DNA of 64,000 nt from Lachnospiraceae bacterium (lineage in GTDB: Bacteria > Bacillota > Clostridia > Lachnospirales > Lachnospiraceae). The stretch lies in NCBI GenBank assembly GCA_900770345.1, contig CAAGKF010000394.1, forward strand, positions 1 to 64,000, read 5' to 3'. Position 1 is the first letter of the stretch. Each line of letters starts with the position of its first letter. Below, in pieces: positions 22,620 to 31,574 of the stretch. The notes under the pieces were generated by a model, which did no database searches, had not been told where the DNA came from, and saw nothing but the letters and a program-made list of their open reading frames with translations. Position numbers and translations under genes: made by a program.

Positions 22620-23191
22620 GTCAAAAGATATGGACACCAGGTTATGAATATAAGGAAGTTTCCGCAAAGGCAGAGGAGTATCGTAAAAAATATCCTTCTT
22701 TGCGGGAAATACCTATTGATATTGACTCCTTTCTACAGTTTGATTTGGCGATTGATGTTGTCCCTTATGCAGGCTTAAAGGATCGGGTTCAGGCAGAAGC
22801 AATGTTATCCCTTGATTTTTCAACCATTTATGTTGATAATGATTCTTACAAGAGCGAAAAACAATGGAATAGACTGAAATTTTCATTGGCACATGAACTT
22901 GGACATTTTGCACTGCACAGAGAGTTTTTTGAAAAACAGAATATTCTATCGGAAGAAAATTGGATTAATTTTATGGAAGCGATTCAATTGAAATATGGTT
23001 TTCTGGAAAATCATGCCAATTGGTTCGCTGGTGCTCTTTTAGTCCCGGCTAAGGAACTTTTGAAATGCTTGAAATCTAAACCACTTCCATCACTTCCATC
23101 ACTTTCAAGAAAATTTGAAGTTTCAAAAAAGGTAATCGAGAAACGTTTATTATCTGAGGATATTGCTCCGTTCCTTGATTTCCCCGCTTGA
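22616..23191 (+). CDS. ImmA/IrrE-type metallopeptidase
   Basis: 191 aa. LAHELGHFALH (about residues 90-100) is the HExxH zinc motif of the ImmA/IrrE family, with the usual following helix NHANWFAGALLVP. In related elements this enzyme inactivates the paired HTH repressor after a stress signal. The target here is probably the gene at 22251, possibly the phage repressor. Confidence 0.8.
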   Translation: MSQKIWTPGYEYKEVSAKAEEYRKKYPSLREIPIDIDSFLQFDLAIDVVPYAGLKDRVQAEAMLSLDFSTIYVDNDSYKSEKQWNRLKFSLAHELGHFALHREFFEKQNILSEENWINFMEAIQLKYGFLENHANWFAGALLVPAKELLKCLKSKPLPSLPSLSRKFEVSKKVIEKRLLSEDIAPFLDFPA

Positions 23192-23245
23192 CTTTTTCCA
23201 CGGAACAATTATTTTTATTACCGTCAACAAAAGGGGAGAATAATT
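23185..23245 (+). promoter_or_regulatory. Candidate promoter for the 23246 gene
   Basis: CCGCTTGACTTTTT repeats the sequence found before the XRE gene (22191). The -10 is weak (AT-rich ATTTTTATT). Confidence 0.4.
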
Positions 23246-23704
23246 ATGCCTGACATCAAAGTTTTTTGCGTGACATGTGAAAAATATTACTCCGTTGATT
23301 CTTCATACGCCGGGCTGGATGTGGAATGCCCGGAATGCGGGAGGAAGCTTCATGTTCCGGGAGAACCGCCAAAGGATGAAATCCCGGAAACAATGAAGGA
23401 TTTGGTGGAAGAGCAGGAGAAAAAACAGAATGCCGCAAAGAAATATCTGTTCCTGAATCAGTTCAAGACTCCGATTCTGTCATCAATTTATGAGGGATTA
23501 GCTGTTACTAATATTATTTTTGCCGTCCTTGTTATTATAATAGGAATTTTTCATGTAGAAGATTTTGAATCATACATTGCGGCATCCATTGGTCTTTTTT
23601 TTGCTGCAATGGTTTTTCTCGGCATTGCCCAAGTCATTACTGCCGTATGCAAAACGGCATTTTATGCACAACTGAGTTTTGAGTTGCAGGCAAACCAAAA
23701 GTGA
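23246..23704 (+). CDS. Zinc-ribbon membrane protein
   Basis: 152 aa. CVTCEKYYSVDSSYAGLDVE then CPECGRK form an N-terminal zinc ribbon of the type found in the partial gene at 63611. Two hydrophobic segments follow (about 88-107 and 112-137). It converges with the tape measure gene with 3 bp between. Function unknown. Confidence 0.6.
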   Translation: MPDIKVFCVTCEKYYSVDSSYAGLDVECPECGRKLHVPGEPPKDEIPETMKDLVEEQEKKQNAAKKYLFLNQFKTPILSSIYEGLAVTNIIFAVLVIIIGIFHVEDFESYIAASIGLFFAAMVFLGIAQVITAVCKTAFYAQLSFELQANQK

Positions 23705-23707
23705 TAA

Positions 23708-26614
23708 TCAAACAGCGACAAATCCCTCTTTAGGCATTTTGTCATAAATAGCTTTCAGGGTATTGACCATGACACCGGCTTGCTGTTTCAAATATTTTGT
23801 ATTTTCCTGCGTCTGTTTTGCATACTCATCTGCTGCACTCTTGTAATATCTCCGTGATTCAGCCTGTGCCGCCTGAGCGGTTCCGTATTCAACCGCCTGA
23901 AAAGCAGTCTGTAAACCATTTGCAAAATCCATAGAGTTTTTTACAAGGTTTTTTAATTCAGAATTTATATTGTGCATCTCTCCAAAGATACTTGCTTTTT
24001 TACCTTCATCGGTTGTTGATTCAAGTTGTTTCGAAAGTTCGTTGAATCTATTTTGAAGCATTTCTCTTTTCTTTGCAGAACTGTTCTCATACGAAAGTTG
24101 ATACTGAAAAAGCTGATTTTCCGTTGATTCCATATTTTTTCTGACATCTCTCAATTTATCCACTTTTGAGAAATAATCTTGCGTAAGTTTAAGATATTCA
24201 TCAGGATTTCTGAGTTTAAGATTTTCCACATCCGCTTTTTTTAACGCATCTTCTGCATTTTTTACCTGCAATTCATAAGCAGATATTTGGGTTGAATAAT
24301 CTTTACCTATCAAAGAACGTTCAACATAAATGTTTTTCAATCTTTCTTGATATTCTTTGATTCTGTTTTCATTTTCTTCAATCTTTTTCAGAAGCTCTAT
24401 TTTCTCTTTCAGAAGTTCATTTTGTTTTTTTACATTTCCTGCGGATTCTGCAAAACCATACGCTACATTGATAGCGCCAATTCTTCCTTTATCATGCTGT
24501 ATTTGCTCTTGGACAGAAAGTCTTGAATATCTGTATTGATTGACTGTTTCATTCAAGGCTTTGATATCTGCTGCTCTTTCTTGTTGTTCAGCATCTGCTT
24601 TCTCTTTTGCGGCTTTTTTTAGTTCAGCTTCTTCCTGTTCTTTTGCGGCTTTCTCAAGTGCTTTTGCTTCTCTCTCTTTTCTCATGTTTTCTACATTTGC
24701 TTCGTATTTTCTCTGTCGCTCTAAGTCACCATATTTTAAACCGTCAAGTGTTCCCAATGTTTCAATAAGAAAATCTGTTTCAGATAAATAGTTTATACCT
24801 CTATAAAGACCATAACCTATCAAACCTACCACTCCGGCTTTCGCTGCTAATTTAAGACCGGCAAGTTTACCAATACCACTAGCCGCGGTGACACTTGTAG
24901 CGGCTTTAAGTCTACTAGTCCATTCCTTTAATTTACCAATGTGACTTCCTATACCCTTGGTTACTTTTCCAATGCTCCCCATAACACCAATACCAATAAC
25001 TCCTGCAATACCTCCTAACCCTTTATCGAGTTTTTTAGTATTTTTTATAACTTTTCCTGTTGTTTTTCCAAGGTTGGAAAAAGTTTGTTTCAACCCCTTA
25101 TCACGCATATTAACGGGGATTGCTGTTCGGCTTCCTGCGATAGATTTTTCCAACTGTCTATACCTGTTTGCCTGATGCTGGTTGAAGCGTATCTTTGCAT
25201 ACTGCTCATTTGTTAGGGCATTCGCCAAATCGGAAAGCGTGGCATCTGCCACCGGAATACTTCTTCCTCTTTGAAGTGCCGCTGTCCGCTGGTTGATAAG
25301 CGCAATCTGCTGTGCAAGCGCGGCATTTTGCGCGTTCAGTGCTGTTGTGTTTGCACCGGTTGCAACTGTATCAGCCGCCGTTGCCGCCGTAGCCTTTGCC
25401 TGAATCGCAAGCTGGATTGTCTTTATGGTGTTGATTGCAGCCACGGCTCCTTTGACCGTGACATACCCCCCGGTAAGAAGCGTCAAATCCGCAATCAGCT
25501 TCTGCGTGCTTTCATCCATATTGTTGAATGAGGCGAGAAGCGGTGTAAGCGCACCGTTCAGAGTAAGGATGTTTTTTGCAGACTCTCCGACCTGAATACT
25601 GATCTTGTTGAAAGTATTCGGCAGGCTCGCAATCTGTTTATCCAGATTCTGTGCCTGTGTCGCAAATGCTTCTGCGGATGAACCTGCCTTGTCTTCGAAG
25701 ATTTCCATATTGTCGGCGAACATCTTGTATTGTCCTCCGGCAAGCGCGACTGCCGCCCTCATTCCCTCGATGGACGGCACAATTTGCGCTATGGCTTCGG
25801 TATTGGTTCCGACTTTCGAGTTGAGTTCCGCCATAACTCCGGAAAGCCCCTTCAACTTCAACGCAGCGGCATTCAGCTCGATTCCGTATTTCTGCGCGAC
25901 TTTTGTCGCTTCGTCTGTCGGCTTGATGAAAGCGGTAATCAGTGCGGAAAGCGAAGTGATAGCCCGTTCCGTCGGCATTGTCGTGGTAAGGGTTGCCGCC
26001 GCTGCGCCGAGTTCATCAAGTGACACTCCGGCATTTGCCGCCACTCCGGCAACAGAACCGATGGTATTTGCAAAAGAGCTTCCCGTTGTTTTTCCCTGTT
26101 TGACGACTTGAAAAAACATATCGGAAATTTCCGTCACATCGTTTGCGGTTTTTCCGTATGCGTTCATAATGGACGTGACGGCGTCCATGGTCGGAATCTG
26201 GTCTGCGACAATCGCCTGAGAGAGTTTTCCGACTTCTCCGGTAAACTTCACCAGTTCTTTTTCCGTCCCTCGGACGCCGGACGAATACGCAAAGTAAAGC
26301 GCACCGGCATTGTCTGCCGCGGAACCAAGACGGGAATCCAGTGAAAGCAGTTCACTTCTTACCTTGCTTAAATCAAGTTCTGAGGCAATGGATTTGATAT
26401 TGTAAAGCTCGCGGTTGAATGCCATGGAAGCGGCGGCAGCCCGCTTCATATAAGCAATGACGGACGCCGAACCGAACGCCAGCCCCAGGTTTTTCATAAC
26501 CTCTCCGGCAAGCGTGCTCGACTGATTCAATTTCTGATTGAACGCATTCAGACTGCTTTCTGCATTTCTGCTTTTGCATTCGATCGCTAACGTTACAATA
26601 TCTGCTTCAGCCAT
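23708..26614 (-). CDS. Tail tape measure protein (TP901 family)
   Basis: 968 aa. The N-terminal 350 residues match the TP901 tape measure core (tail length template; SLDELGAAAATLTTTMPTE, ITAFIKPTDEATKVAQKYG). Hydrophobic segments lie near 350-400 and 560-620, and the last third is coiled coil. It sets tail length and acts in DNA delivery. It follows the frameshifted chaperone genes in the order normal for siphoviruses. Confidence 0.9.
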   Translation of the reverse strand: MAEADIVTLAIECKSRNAESSLNAFNQKLNQSSTLAGEVMKNLGLAFGSASVIAYMKRAAAASMAFNRELYNIKSIASELDLSKVRSELLSLDSRLGSAADNAGALYFAYSSGVRGTEKELVKFTGEVGKLSQAIVADQIPTMDAVTSIMNAYGKTANDVTEISDMFFQVVKQGKTTGSSFANTIGSVAGVAANAGVSLDELGAAAATLTTTMPTERAITSLSALITAFIKPTDEATKVAQKYGIELNAAALKLKGLSGVMAELNSKVGTNTEAIAQIVPSIEGMRAAVALAGGQYKMFADNMEIFEDKAGSSAEAFATQAQNLDKQIASLPNTFNKISIQVGESAKNILTLNGALTPLLASFNNMDESTQKLIADLTLLTGGYVTVKGAVAAINTIKTIQLAIQAKATAATAADTVATGANTTALNAQNAALAQQIALINQRTAALQRGRSIPVADATLSDLANALTNEQYAKIRFNQHQANRYRQLEKSIAGSRTAIPVNMRDKGLKQTFSNLGKTTGKVIKNTKKLDKGLGGIAGVIGIGVMGSIGKVTKGIGSHIGKLKEWTSRLKAATSVTAASGIGKLAGLKLAAKAGVVGLIGYGLYRGINYLSETDFLIETLGTLDGLKYGDLERQRKYEANVENMRKEREAKALEKAAKEQEEAELKKAAKEKADAEQQERAADIKALNETVNQYRYSRLSVQEQIQHDKGRIGAINVAYGFAESAGNVKKQNELLKEKIELLKKIEENENRIKEYQERLKNIYVERSLIGKDYSTQISAYELQVKNAEDALKKADVENLKLRNPDEYLKLTQDYFSKVDKLRDVRKNMESTENQLFQYQLSYENSSAKKREMLQNRFNELSKQLESTTDEGKKASIFGEMHNINSELKNLVKNSMDFANGLQTAFQAVEYGTAQAAQAESRRYYKSAADEYAKQTQENTKYLKQQAGVMVNTLKAIYDKMPKEGFVAV

Positions 26615-26616
26615 TT

Positions 26617-27374
26617 TTATCTGTTCCGTCCTTCGTATATTCTCATTGCCTCGCGCCGCTTCCGTTCCTCAAGCGGAAGTTTTTCTTCTTCTGCCTTCTG
26701 CTGTTCCAGAATTTCCCTGAAAACGGGAAGTTCCGCCCGGTCTAACGGCTCTTTTCTCTGATATTTCTTTTTATGATCGCAGGTCAGGTCAAACAGAATT
26801 TCCTGAATCCCGTGAAGATAGAGCATCAGCTTATGCTGATATTCGAATTCAGATTTCAGTTTTTCCTGTTCGATCTTCTCTTTTTCAAGTTCAAAATATG
26901 CTTCCGCCTCCCACAGCCAGATGGCGTCTTTCAGTGAAAGAGGCAGAAGCGGGGAAAAGTCTTTGTATTTTGCGCAAAGATAAATCAGCCTTGCGTAACT
27001 GTCGCCGATGCAGAATCTGCCGGAAGAGATTTTTTTTTAGCCTCCTCGGTTTCTTCTTCAATGGCTTTTTTATACCTGTTGGTCAACTCGTAAACGGCAT
27101 TGGCGATTTTGACCGCCGCCTCACGTGCGTTTTCAATCAGATAAGGCGCAACAAACACATCCATATCCGCGCCGTAAATCAGCGCGGTCTGGACAAGCTG
27201 TTCATGATTTGCCGTTGCCGGAAGCCCGTCAAGGGCAAGCTGTCCCCTTCCTCCGAGCGCATGAACAGTGACAAGCTGCTTTTCTCCTGCAATCTCAACT
27301 TCCACATCCTCATGCGGCAGCTCAAGCACCTTTAGTTTTGACAGGTCAAGCCGTTTTGCTTTGTTCTCTTCCAT
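26617..27374 (-). CDS. Tail assembly chaperone frameshift product (GT type)
   Basis: The upstream frame (27374 to 26985) is followed by an overlapping -1 frame open to 26617. The junction is a run of nine A (27038-27030) in GAG-GCT-AAA-AAA-AAA-TCT. A -1 slip gives ...EEAKKK then ISSGRFCIGDSYARL..., continuing to IYEGRNR before the tape measure gene. This layout is that of lambda gpG/gpGT: the fused form bridges tail tube subunits and the tape measure. The -1 frame has no start codon with a ribosome site early on, which supports frameshifting. Confidence 0.8.
26985..27374 (-). CDS. Tail assembly chaperone (G-type)
   Basis: 129 aa, the unshifted product. Mostly helical and acidic, with the Glu/Lys-rich end that encodes the slippery run. 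It lies between the major tail protein and the tape measure gene. See the frameshift product for the extended form. Confidence 0.75.
   Translation of the reverse strand: MEENKAKRLDLSKLKVLELPHEDVEVEIAGEKQLVTVHALGGRGQLALDGLPATANHEQLVQTALIYGADMDVFVAPYLIENAREAAVKIANAVYELTNRYKKAIEEETEEAKKKSLPADSASATVTQG
27030..27038 (-). other. Programmed -1 frameshift site (nine A)
   Basis: GCTAAAAAAAAATC on the minus strand; slip in the A-run moves translation to the tape-measure-proximal frame. Confidence 0.75.
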
Positions 27375-27404
27375 TATGGTTCATCCCTTCCTTAATTGTG
27401 AAAC

Positions 27405-27815
27405 TCAACCCTCTGAAACCGGACCGTTGATTGTAAACGTCACTGTAAAGCCCGGCTGTCCTTCGGCAACATCCCCGGACGGCGAACCGACGTTCTTCAC
27501 CTGTGCATTGTAGGATTTCGTCCACGTTGCTCCGGTGACTTTCGACTCAAACTTCAGGACTTTTGAAGTTCCTGCCTCTTTGTCTGTAATGAGGGAGTCA
27601 CGAACCGTGTTGTCAAAGAATACGTCGATGTCATAATCGGCATATTTCTGGTTTGGCGTGTTTTTCGTAAAACTCCGCTCATTGGTTTCCACTTCGTAAG
27701 AAGTGTTTTCCGTTGTCGCCGGAAGCCCGGAAAATGTTCCGAGAAACTCAATCGCGTTTTCTCCCCAACTTACGACAATGTCTTTGCTGCTGAGCAGCGG
27801 TGCTGTTCCTGCCAT
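27405..27815 (-). CDS. Major tail protein
   Basis: 136 aa, beta-rich and soluble, with the N terminus MAGTAPLLSSKDIVVSWGEN and an Ig-like or tube-type fold suggested by strand pattern. Position (between tail terminator genes and chaperones) and length match small siphovirus tail tube proteins. Family not confirmed by motif. Confidence 0.7.
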   Translation of the reverse strand: MAGTAPLLSSKDIVVSWGENAIEFLGTFSGLPATTENTSYEVETNERSFTKNTPNQKYADYDIDVFFDNTVRDSLITDKEAGTSKVLKFESKVTGATWTKSYNAQVKNVGSPSGDVAEGQPGFTVTFTINGPVSEG

Positions 27816-27850
27816 TTTTTAATCTCCTTATATTTGGTTTGGCGTGTTTT

Positions 27851-28492
27851 TTATTCTTCAATATAAAGTGGCAAAAGGTATTGAATAAATTCAGGAATTC
27901 TTACCTGAATATTTCGTCTGTCACTGCGGAAACAGGAACGCATGAAATGAGTTCTCGGAAGTCCGTTTCTTTCTGATATTTCCCCGTATTTCGTTTTCGG
28001 CAATGCATCCTGTGCAATTACCTTCACGAGTCGCTCAAGAGCTTTCATTTCGGCTTCTGCGGAAATCCTGCGTTCCATTTCTTCGGTTAATGTCTGATAG
28101 AGTGCCTGCAACTGTTCATCAGTCGCGTTTGGATTAACTGCTGCGCCTTTGTGGAAGTAATCAAAAAGAGCCTTGTAGCATTCTTTCTGATACATTATGA
28201 TAGCCTCGCGTTTCTTTCCTGTGTATCTGCTTGCCGGAATTTTGAAAAGCCACCCGTTCAAGTAATCGAGAGGCAGACAAACCATTTCTCTTTTTTTCCC
28301 GTCTTCCGCAACTATCCCCGTAACGGTGACAGTTGAACTTAAAACAGGATCACGGTGAATCAGCGCATGCTGTTTCTTCCAATCCAGCCCCATAGCTTCA
28401 ACAATGGGTTTCATTGCCACATACTGCTTACCGTCCTTTTCAATGACGGCAATCTCGTTTCCATGAAAGTTAACTTTTTGTAATTTGCTCAT
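27851..28492 (-). CDS. P22_AR_N-type antirepressor
   Basis: 213 aa. The N terminus (VNFHGNEIAVIEKDGKQYVA, WKKQHALIHRDPV, CLPLDYLNGWLFKI) is the P22 antirepressor N-terminal domain; the C terminus is a basic helical domain likely for binding or specificity. It is inserted between the major tail gene and the tail terminator gene, with its own pseudoknot leader. Predicted to antagonise phage repressors. Confidence 0.85.
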   Translation of the reverse strand: MSKLQKVNFHGNEIAVIEKDGKQYVAMKPIVEAMGLDWKKQHALIHRDPVLSSTVTVTGIVAEDGKKREMVCLPLDYLNGWLFKIPASRYTGKKREAIIMYQKECYKALFDYFHKGAAVNPNATDEQLQALYQTLTEEMERRISAEAEMKALERLVKVIAQDALPKTKYGEISERNGLPRTHFMRSCFRSDRRNIQVRIPEFIQYLLPLYIEE

Positions 28493-28521
28493 ACCATTTT
28501 CTCTTTTCTCTGAGTTTTGTT

Positions 28522-28611
28522 AACTGAAGGAGGAAAGCGGCGCTCAGTCCTACACCGCCTTGTCAGACTGCCTTTCAGCAGACCTATCCTCCCTTAACCC
28601 GGATTGTCAAT
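28522..28611 (-). promoter_or_regulatory. Pseudoknot leader of the P22_AR_N antirepressor
   Basis: Minus strand: TTGACAATCCGGG (core 28603-28611, overlapping the TGA stop of the upstream gene), GAGGATAGG, CTGACAAG. Stem 1 AAGGCGG (28561-28555)/CCGCTTT (28540-28534). The loop strand GACTGAG (28549-28543) pairs with TTCAGTT (28528-28522) with wobble ends. Loop 3 is again CCTCC. Confidence 0.65.
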
Positions 28612-29035
28612 TTGCGAAAACCTGAAGATAGAAAAGCAACTTCTGTGAATACCATTCTTCTTCCGTTGCCGTGCTCAAACGAATGCGTTTCACTTCAACT
28701 TTCAGTTGCGGCATTCCGGAAATCTCGACTCTTGATTTTTCACCTGCAATGTCAAACTCTTCCTCAATCGCATTTGCGATCTGCCCTACCGTCATGGTTC
28801 CGGTATTCAGCGGGACAAAAATATCGTATTGAATCAGTGGACTTGTCGGAATCCATACGCGCCTGTTTGTGAGAAGCTGTTCTTCCCCTCCCAGCCATGT
28901 TTCCCGAATCCACAATTTTTTCCCTTTGGGATCGAAGTTCTTGTTTTCAAACTGAAAATCTTTATCCGTTGCAATATCTTTCTCAATGATACGGACTCGC
29001 ATTGCGTTTCTTATGACTTCATCCAGAATAGCCAT
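28607..29035 (-). CDS. Tail terminator-like protein (DUF4128 type)
   Basis: 142 aa from the ATG at 29035. Features of DUF4128-like tail completion proteins: an N-terminal helix, then a beta-sandwich with PTSPLIQYDIFVPLNTGTMT. The order portal, capsid, connectors, gp10-like, this gene, major tail protein is that of siphoviruses. Its stop codon lies within a late motif. Confidence 0.65.
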   Translation of the reverse strand: MAILDEVIRNAMRVRIIEKDIATDKDFQFENKNFDPKGKKLWIRETWLGGEEQLLTNRRVWIPTSPLIQYDIFVPLNTGTMTVGQIANAIEEEFDIAGEKSRVEISGMPQLKVEVKRIRLSTATEEEWYSQKLLFYLQVFAN

Positions 29036-29036
29036 A

Positions 29037-29453
29037 TTATTCACCTGCCTCTCTGACTGCTTCGCTTACAAGTTTATTGATCTGATTTTGAACCCCGGAA
29101 ACGGTGATTTCCACAAAACGCGCCGGAGCCTGTCTGCTCCATCCCTCATTCAGTCTTTTGGCATAAGGAGCCGAATTGCAGATAAACAATGAATCTTTCA
29201 AATCGAAATTGGAGAAAACGGTAATCGGTCTGTTCAGGTCTATTCCCTTGTTTTCATGCAGTTCATACCGTGTCGTGACTCCGTTGACCTGACACCACCA
29301 GTTCCAGCGGAAATTCCCGGTATCGACCGGCGATACGATCATAAGCTGACGATACAGTTCAATCGTTGCCATTTTCATAAAGGATTTGATGCGCCGTTCA
29401 TTGCGTTCCTGGAATCTCCGCATGGCATTGCTGTCATTGATGTTGAATTTCAT
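29037..29453 (-). CDS. HK97 gp10-like head-tail protein
   Basis: 138 aa. SPVDTGNFRWNWW (about residue 41) and the C-terminal YAKRLNEGWSRQAP are hallmark stretches of the HK97 gp10-like family, a head-tail joining or tail-completion protein. Confidence 0.8.
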   Translation of the reverse strand: MKFNINDSNAMRRFQERNERRIKSFMKMATIELYRQLMIVSPVDTGNFRWNWWCQVNGVTTRYELHENKGIDLNRPITVFSNFDLKDSLFICNSAPYAKRLNEGWSRQAPARFVEITVSGVQNQINKLVSEAVREAGE

Positions 29454-29456
29454 AGA

Positions 29457-29915
29457 TTAAGCCCTCAGCGTAAAATAATAATCTGCCGGCTGATTCTGCA
29501 TCCATTGTTCGCCGCGAATTGCGCCGATGCGGTAAGTTGTGCTGGAAAAAGTGATAGTGTCAATCCCTGCAACAATTCCTCCGGTGACAGGGTTAAACGG
29601 GCGCATGTCTTCAAGCGTCTTTTTTACCTGGTTTACAATAATTTCCGGGTCATCGCCGTGACTTGCCCGTGATGCCGCAATGACATCATAGGGTATCCGC
29701 ATGATTTGATCTCCGGCAAGATAATTTTTCCCGTCAATAAGGCGCACATTCACCGGTTCCGGAGGGTAACAGATGATATTGCGCTTGATTTCCGTGTTGA
29801 TGTCAAGTCCTGTCGCATAATCATAATCATTGATTATATAAGTCAGGATTGCCTCATTTTTAAAAATCTTAGCCTTGACCAGCTTACTGCTTATCTTTTG
29901 AAACGGTGTAGCCAT
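29457..29915 (-). CDS. Head closure/connector protein
   Basis: 152 aa, beta-rich, in the position of a head closure or stopper protein (between the connector block and the gp10-like gene). A late motif lies 30 bp upstream. No clear motif; role from order and size. Confidence 0.5.
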   Translation of the reverse strand: MATPFQKISSKLVKAKIFKNEAILTYIINDYDYATGLDINTEIKRNIICYPPEPVNVRLIDGKNYLAGDQIMRIPYDVIAASRASHGDDPEIIVNQVKKTLEDMRPFNPVTGGIVAGIDTITFSSTTYRIGAIRGEQWMQNQPADYYFTLRA

Positions 29916-29937
29916 AAAAAGTAATCCTTTTTACAGT

Positions 29938-29953
29938 AACCCGGATTGTCAAT
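29938..29953 (-). promoter_or_regulatory. Late motif site before the tail-connector block
   Basis: Minus strand ATTGACAATCCGGG then TTACTG; core 29945-29953, 30 bp before the start at 29915. Confidence 0.65.
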
Positions 29954-29990
29954 TAAATCAGAGGAGATATATTATCCTAAGGAGGTTGCA

Positions 29991-30251
29991 ATGCGTTTTA
30001 AAAAAAATCATATCATAATAACAGCCGTAACAGTATTTATTATTTTTGCGATAATTGCATTAATCTGTTACCGTCATGCGCACCGCAACGATCACAAATA
30101 CTGGATTAATCACCGATCAGGCGTGATACATAATTACAGATGCAGACACTTTGACGGCAAGCCTGACAATCAGCTTACCGATCATTTGCCCGATGCCGGA
30201 GATACCTTTTATCGCGATTGCCGCATTTGCGGCGGGCGCAGCCCCAAATAA
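29991..30251 (+). CDS. Membrane protein with HxxxC...CxxCGG domain
   Basis: 86 aa from the ATG at 29991 (AAGGAGG upstream). One membrane helix (residues 7-27), then YWINHRSGVIHNYRCRHF and CR-I-CGG. The domain (YW...H...C...CxxCGG) recurs in proteins that I associate with Lentisphaerota and related bacteria, a weak host clue. Probably a small periplasmic or outer-facing metal-binding domain. Confidence 0.55.
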   Translation: MRFKKNHIIITAVTVFIIFAIIALICYRHAHRNDHKYWINHRSGVIHNYRCRHFDGKPDNQLTDHLPDAGDTFYRDCRICGGRSPK

Positions 30252-30253
30252 TA

Positions 30254-30279
30254 TTTTTTTAGCCTTAAAAATAAAAAAA
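30254..30279. repeat. A/T inverted repeat before the plus-strand cargo promoter
   Basis: TTTTTTTA and TAAAAAAA flank GCCTTAAAAA. A near-identical element lies at 42983-43006 before another plus-strand cargo cluster. Confidence 0.5.
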
Positions 30280-30315
30280 AATATGAAAAAATACGTATTT
30301 TTATTGGATTAACCC

Positions 30316-30343
30316 TTGACAAATGCGAAAAATAGCGTATAAT
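30316..30343 (+). promoter_or_regulatory. Sigma70 promoter for the 30414-31883 cargo operon
   Basis: TTGACA and TATAAT with a 16-bp spacer (AATGCGAAAAATAGCG). The leftward promoter at 42944 shares the TTGACAAATGC start. Confidence 0.85.
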
Positions 30344-30413
30344 ATATAATATAACAGGGGCGATAACGACAACAGCCCTAAACAAAAAACTAAAACGCCA
30401 TAGGAGGCAAAAA

Positions 30414-30668
30414 ATGAAAAACGAAATGAACACAACAGTCTTGGTCATCACAGACACCGTTTACCACGCAGAAGCGCCCGAATATCTTTTCCGCGGCATA
30501 CTCCCACAGGTTGTATGTGATGACCGTCTTATCCTCGGCTGGGGCGAATGCTATGACGGACACCGCAAGGTCTACCGTTACGCGGAAGCCGGATATGATT
30601 TTGTAATTCCGAACGGATATGAATCTGTTGAGGAATACGCAAAGTCTTTGAATGCGCTTTTAGTTTGA
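30414..30668 (+). CDS. Hypothetical cargo protein
   Basis: 84 aa, soluble, with VYHAEAPEYLFRGILPQVVC in its middle. AGGAGG site; first gene of a plus-strand cargo operon with a strong promoter, inserted between tail and head genes. Function unknown. Confidence 0.6.
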   Translation: MKNEMNTTVLVITDTVYHAEAPEYLFRGILPQVVCDDRLILGWGECYDGHRKVYRYAEAGYDFVIPNGYESVEEYAKSLNALLV

Positions 30669-30669
30669 C

Positions 30670-30707
30670 AAAAAAATCCCCGTGCAGGTAACGACTCCGG
30701 CACGGGG
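30670..30707 (-). terminator. Minus-strand terminator-like hairpin
   Basis: CCCCGTGC and GCACGGGG form an eight-base stem, followed on the minus strand by a run of seven T. It lies inside the plus-strand operon, so it may block readthrough from the other direction. Confidence 0.55.
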
Positions 30708-30777
30708 AAACTAAAACGCCTCGCAAGAGGCATGGAAAATATAACAGACACCCATAAAAAATCAAGGAGAGACAGAG

Positions 30778-31047
30778 ATGAAATTAAAAGTTTGCAGAGG
30801 ATCGAGGCTGAAAATGTGGCATCTGATGAACAAAGGGACTGACCGAATTGCCCCGAATGCGGAATTTCTCTGCCCGGTAGTTGGCGTGATTGAAAATAAT
30901 GTTGAGTCTACATGGAGCCTTGTAAGGTTCGACGGGATACGCTATGCTGTCATAAGCGGGGCGGTGATCAAGCCGGTGGAGCAACATGAAGCTGAACGGG
31001 TATATCAGGAAACGCTGAACGATAAGGATCTGGAAAATGCCTATTGA
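30778..31047 (+). CDS. Hypothetical cargo protein
   Basis: 89 aa, soluble, no recognised motif. AAGGAGAG ribosome site; its end overlaps the next start by 11 bp. Part of the 30414-31883 operon. Confidence 0.5.
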   Translation: MKLKVCRGSRLKMWHLMNKGTDRIAPNAEFLCPVVGVIENNVESTWSLVRFDGIRYAVISGAVIKPVEQHEAERVYQETLNDKDLENAY

Positions 31048-31423
31048 TGTGACAAAAGACGAATACATTGCAATCGCGGCCAAGCTGACGATTGAGAATA
31101 AAGAAAATGTCCTCAAGACGATCCCGAAGCCGGAAATTGAGATCAAAGATTATTTCCTTGCATCCGGACTGAAAAAAGATGCTTGGTGCAAAGCCCTTGA
31201 TATCAGTATCAGCACCTGGGACAAATATGTTTGCGGAGACCTCCCGGTCAAACCCGCGCGATTGGCGGAGGCGCGCCGGATTGCACTCGGAGTCCGCGCG
31301 ATCACCGAGGGCTGGATGCAGATCGAGCACGAGGCCGATTACCGGCGCATCTACCGCATATTCCACCCGCACCCGGAGCAGGAGTTGAAAGAGCTGGTCG
31401 ACTATCTGAAACAGGAAAAATGA
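31037..31423 (+). CDS. Helical cargo protein, possible DNA-binding
   Basis: 128 aa. The stretch LKKDAWCKALDISISTWDKYVCGDLPVKP (residues about 45-73, seen in pieces) has the spacing of an HTH. The rest is helical and charged. Overlaps the upstream gene; a regulator role is possible but unproven. Confidence 0.45.
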   Translation: MPIDVTKDEYIAIAAKLTIENKENVLKTIPKPEIEIKDYFLASGLKKDAWCKALDISISTWDKYVCGDLPVKPARLAEARRIALGVRAITEGWMQIEHEADYRRIYRIFHPHPEQELKELVDYLKQEK

Positions 31424-31563
31424 AGTGTCCCTACCGTGTAAAAATATATACGCGTATCTGTCCTGCCTGCGGAAAAGAGTTTAGGCAGACGGGCATAGAT
31501 TCCATACTTCGGGGCAATCAACCTGCTCAGCGCAATGCCATAAAGCCTTACGTAGCGCCATAG
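31420..31563 (+). CDS. Tiny zinc-finger cargo protein
   Basis: 47 aa. A CPACGKEFRQTG motif with an upstream Cys (MKC) and the tail FRQTGIDSILRGNQ. Its ATG overlaps the previous stop. Too short for confident family assignment. Confidence 0.45.
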   Translation: MKCPYRVKIYTRICPACGKEFRQTGIDSILRGNQPAQRNAIKPYVAP

Positions 31564-31574
31564 CATCAAAGAGG

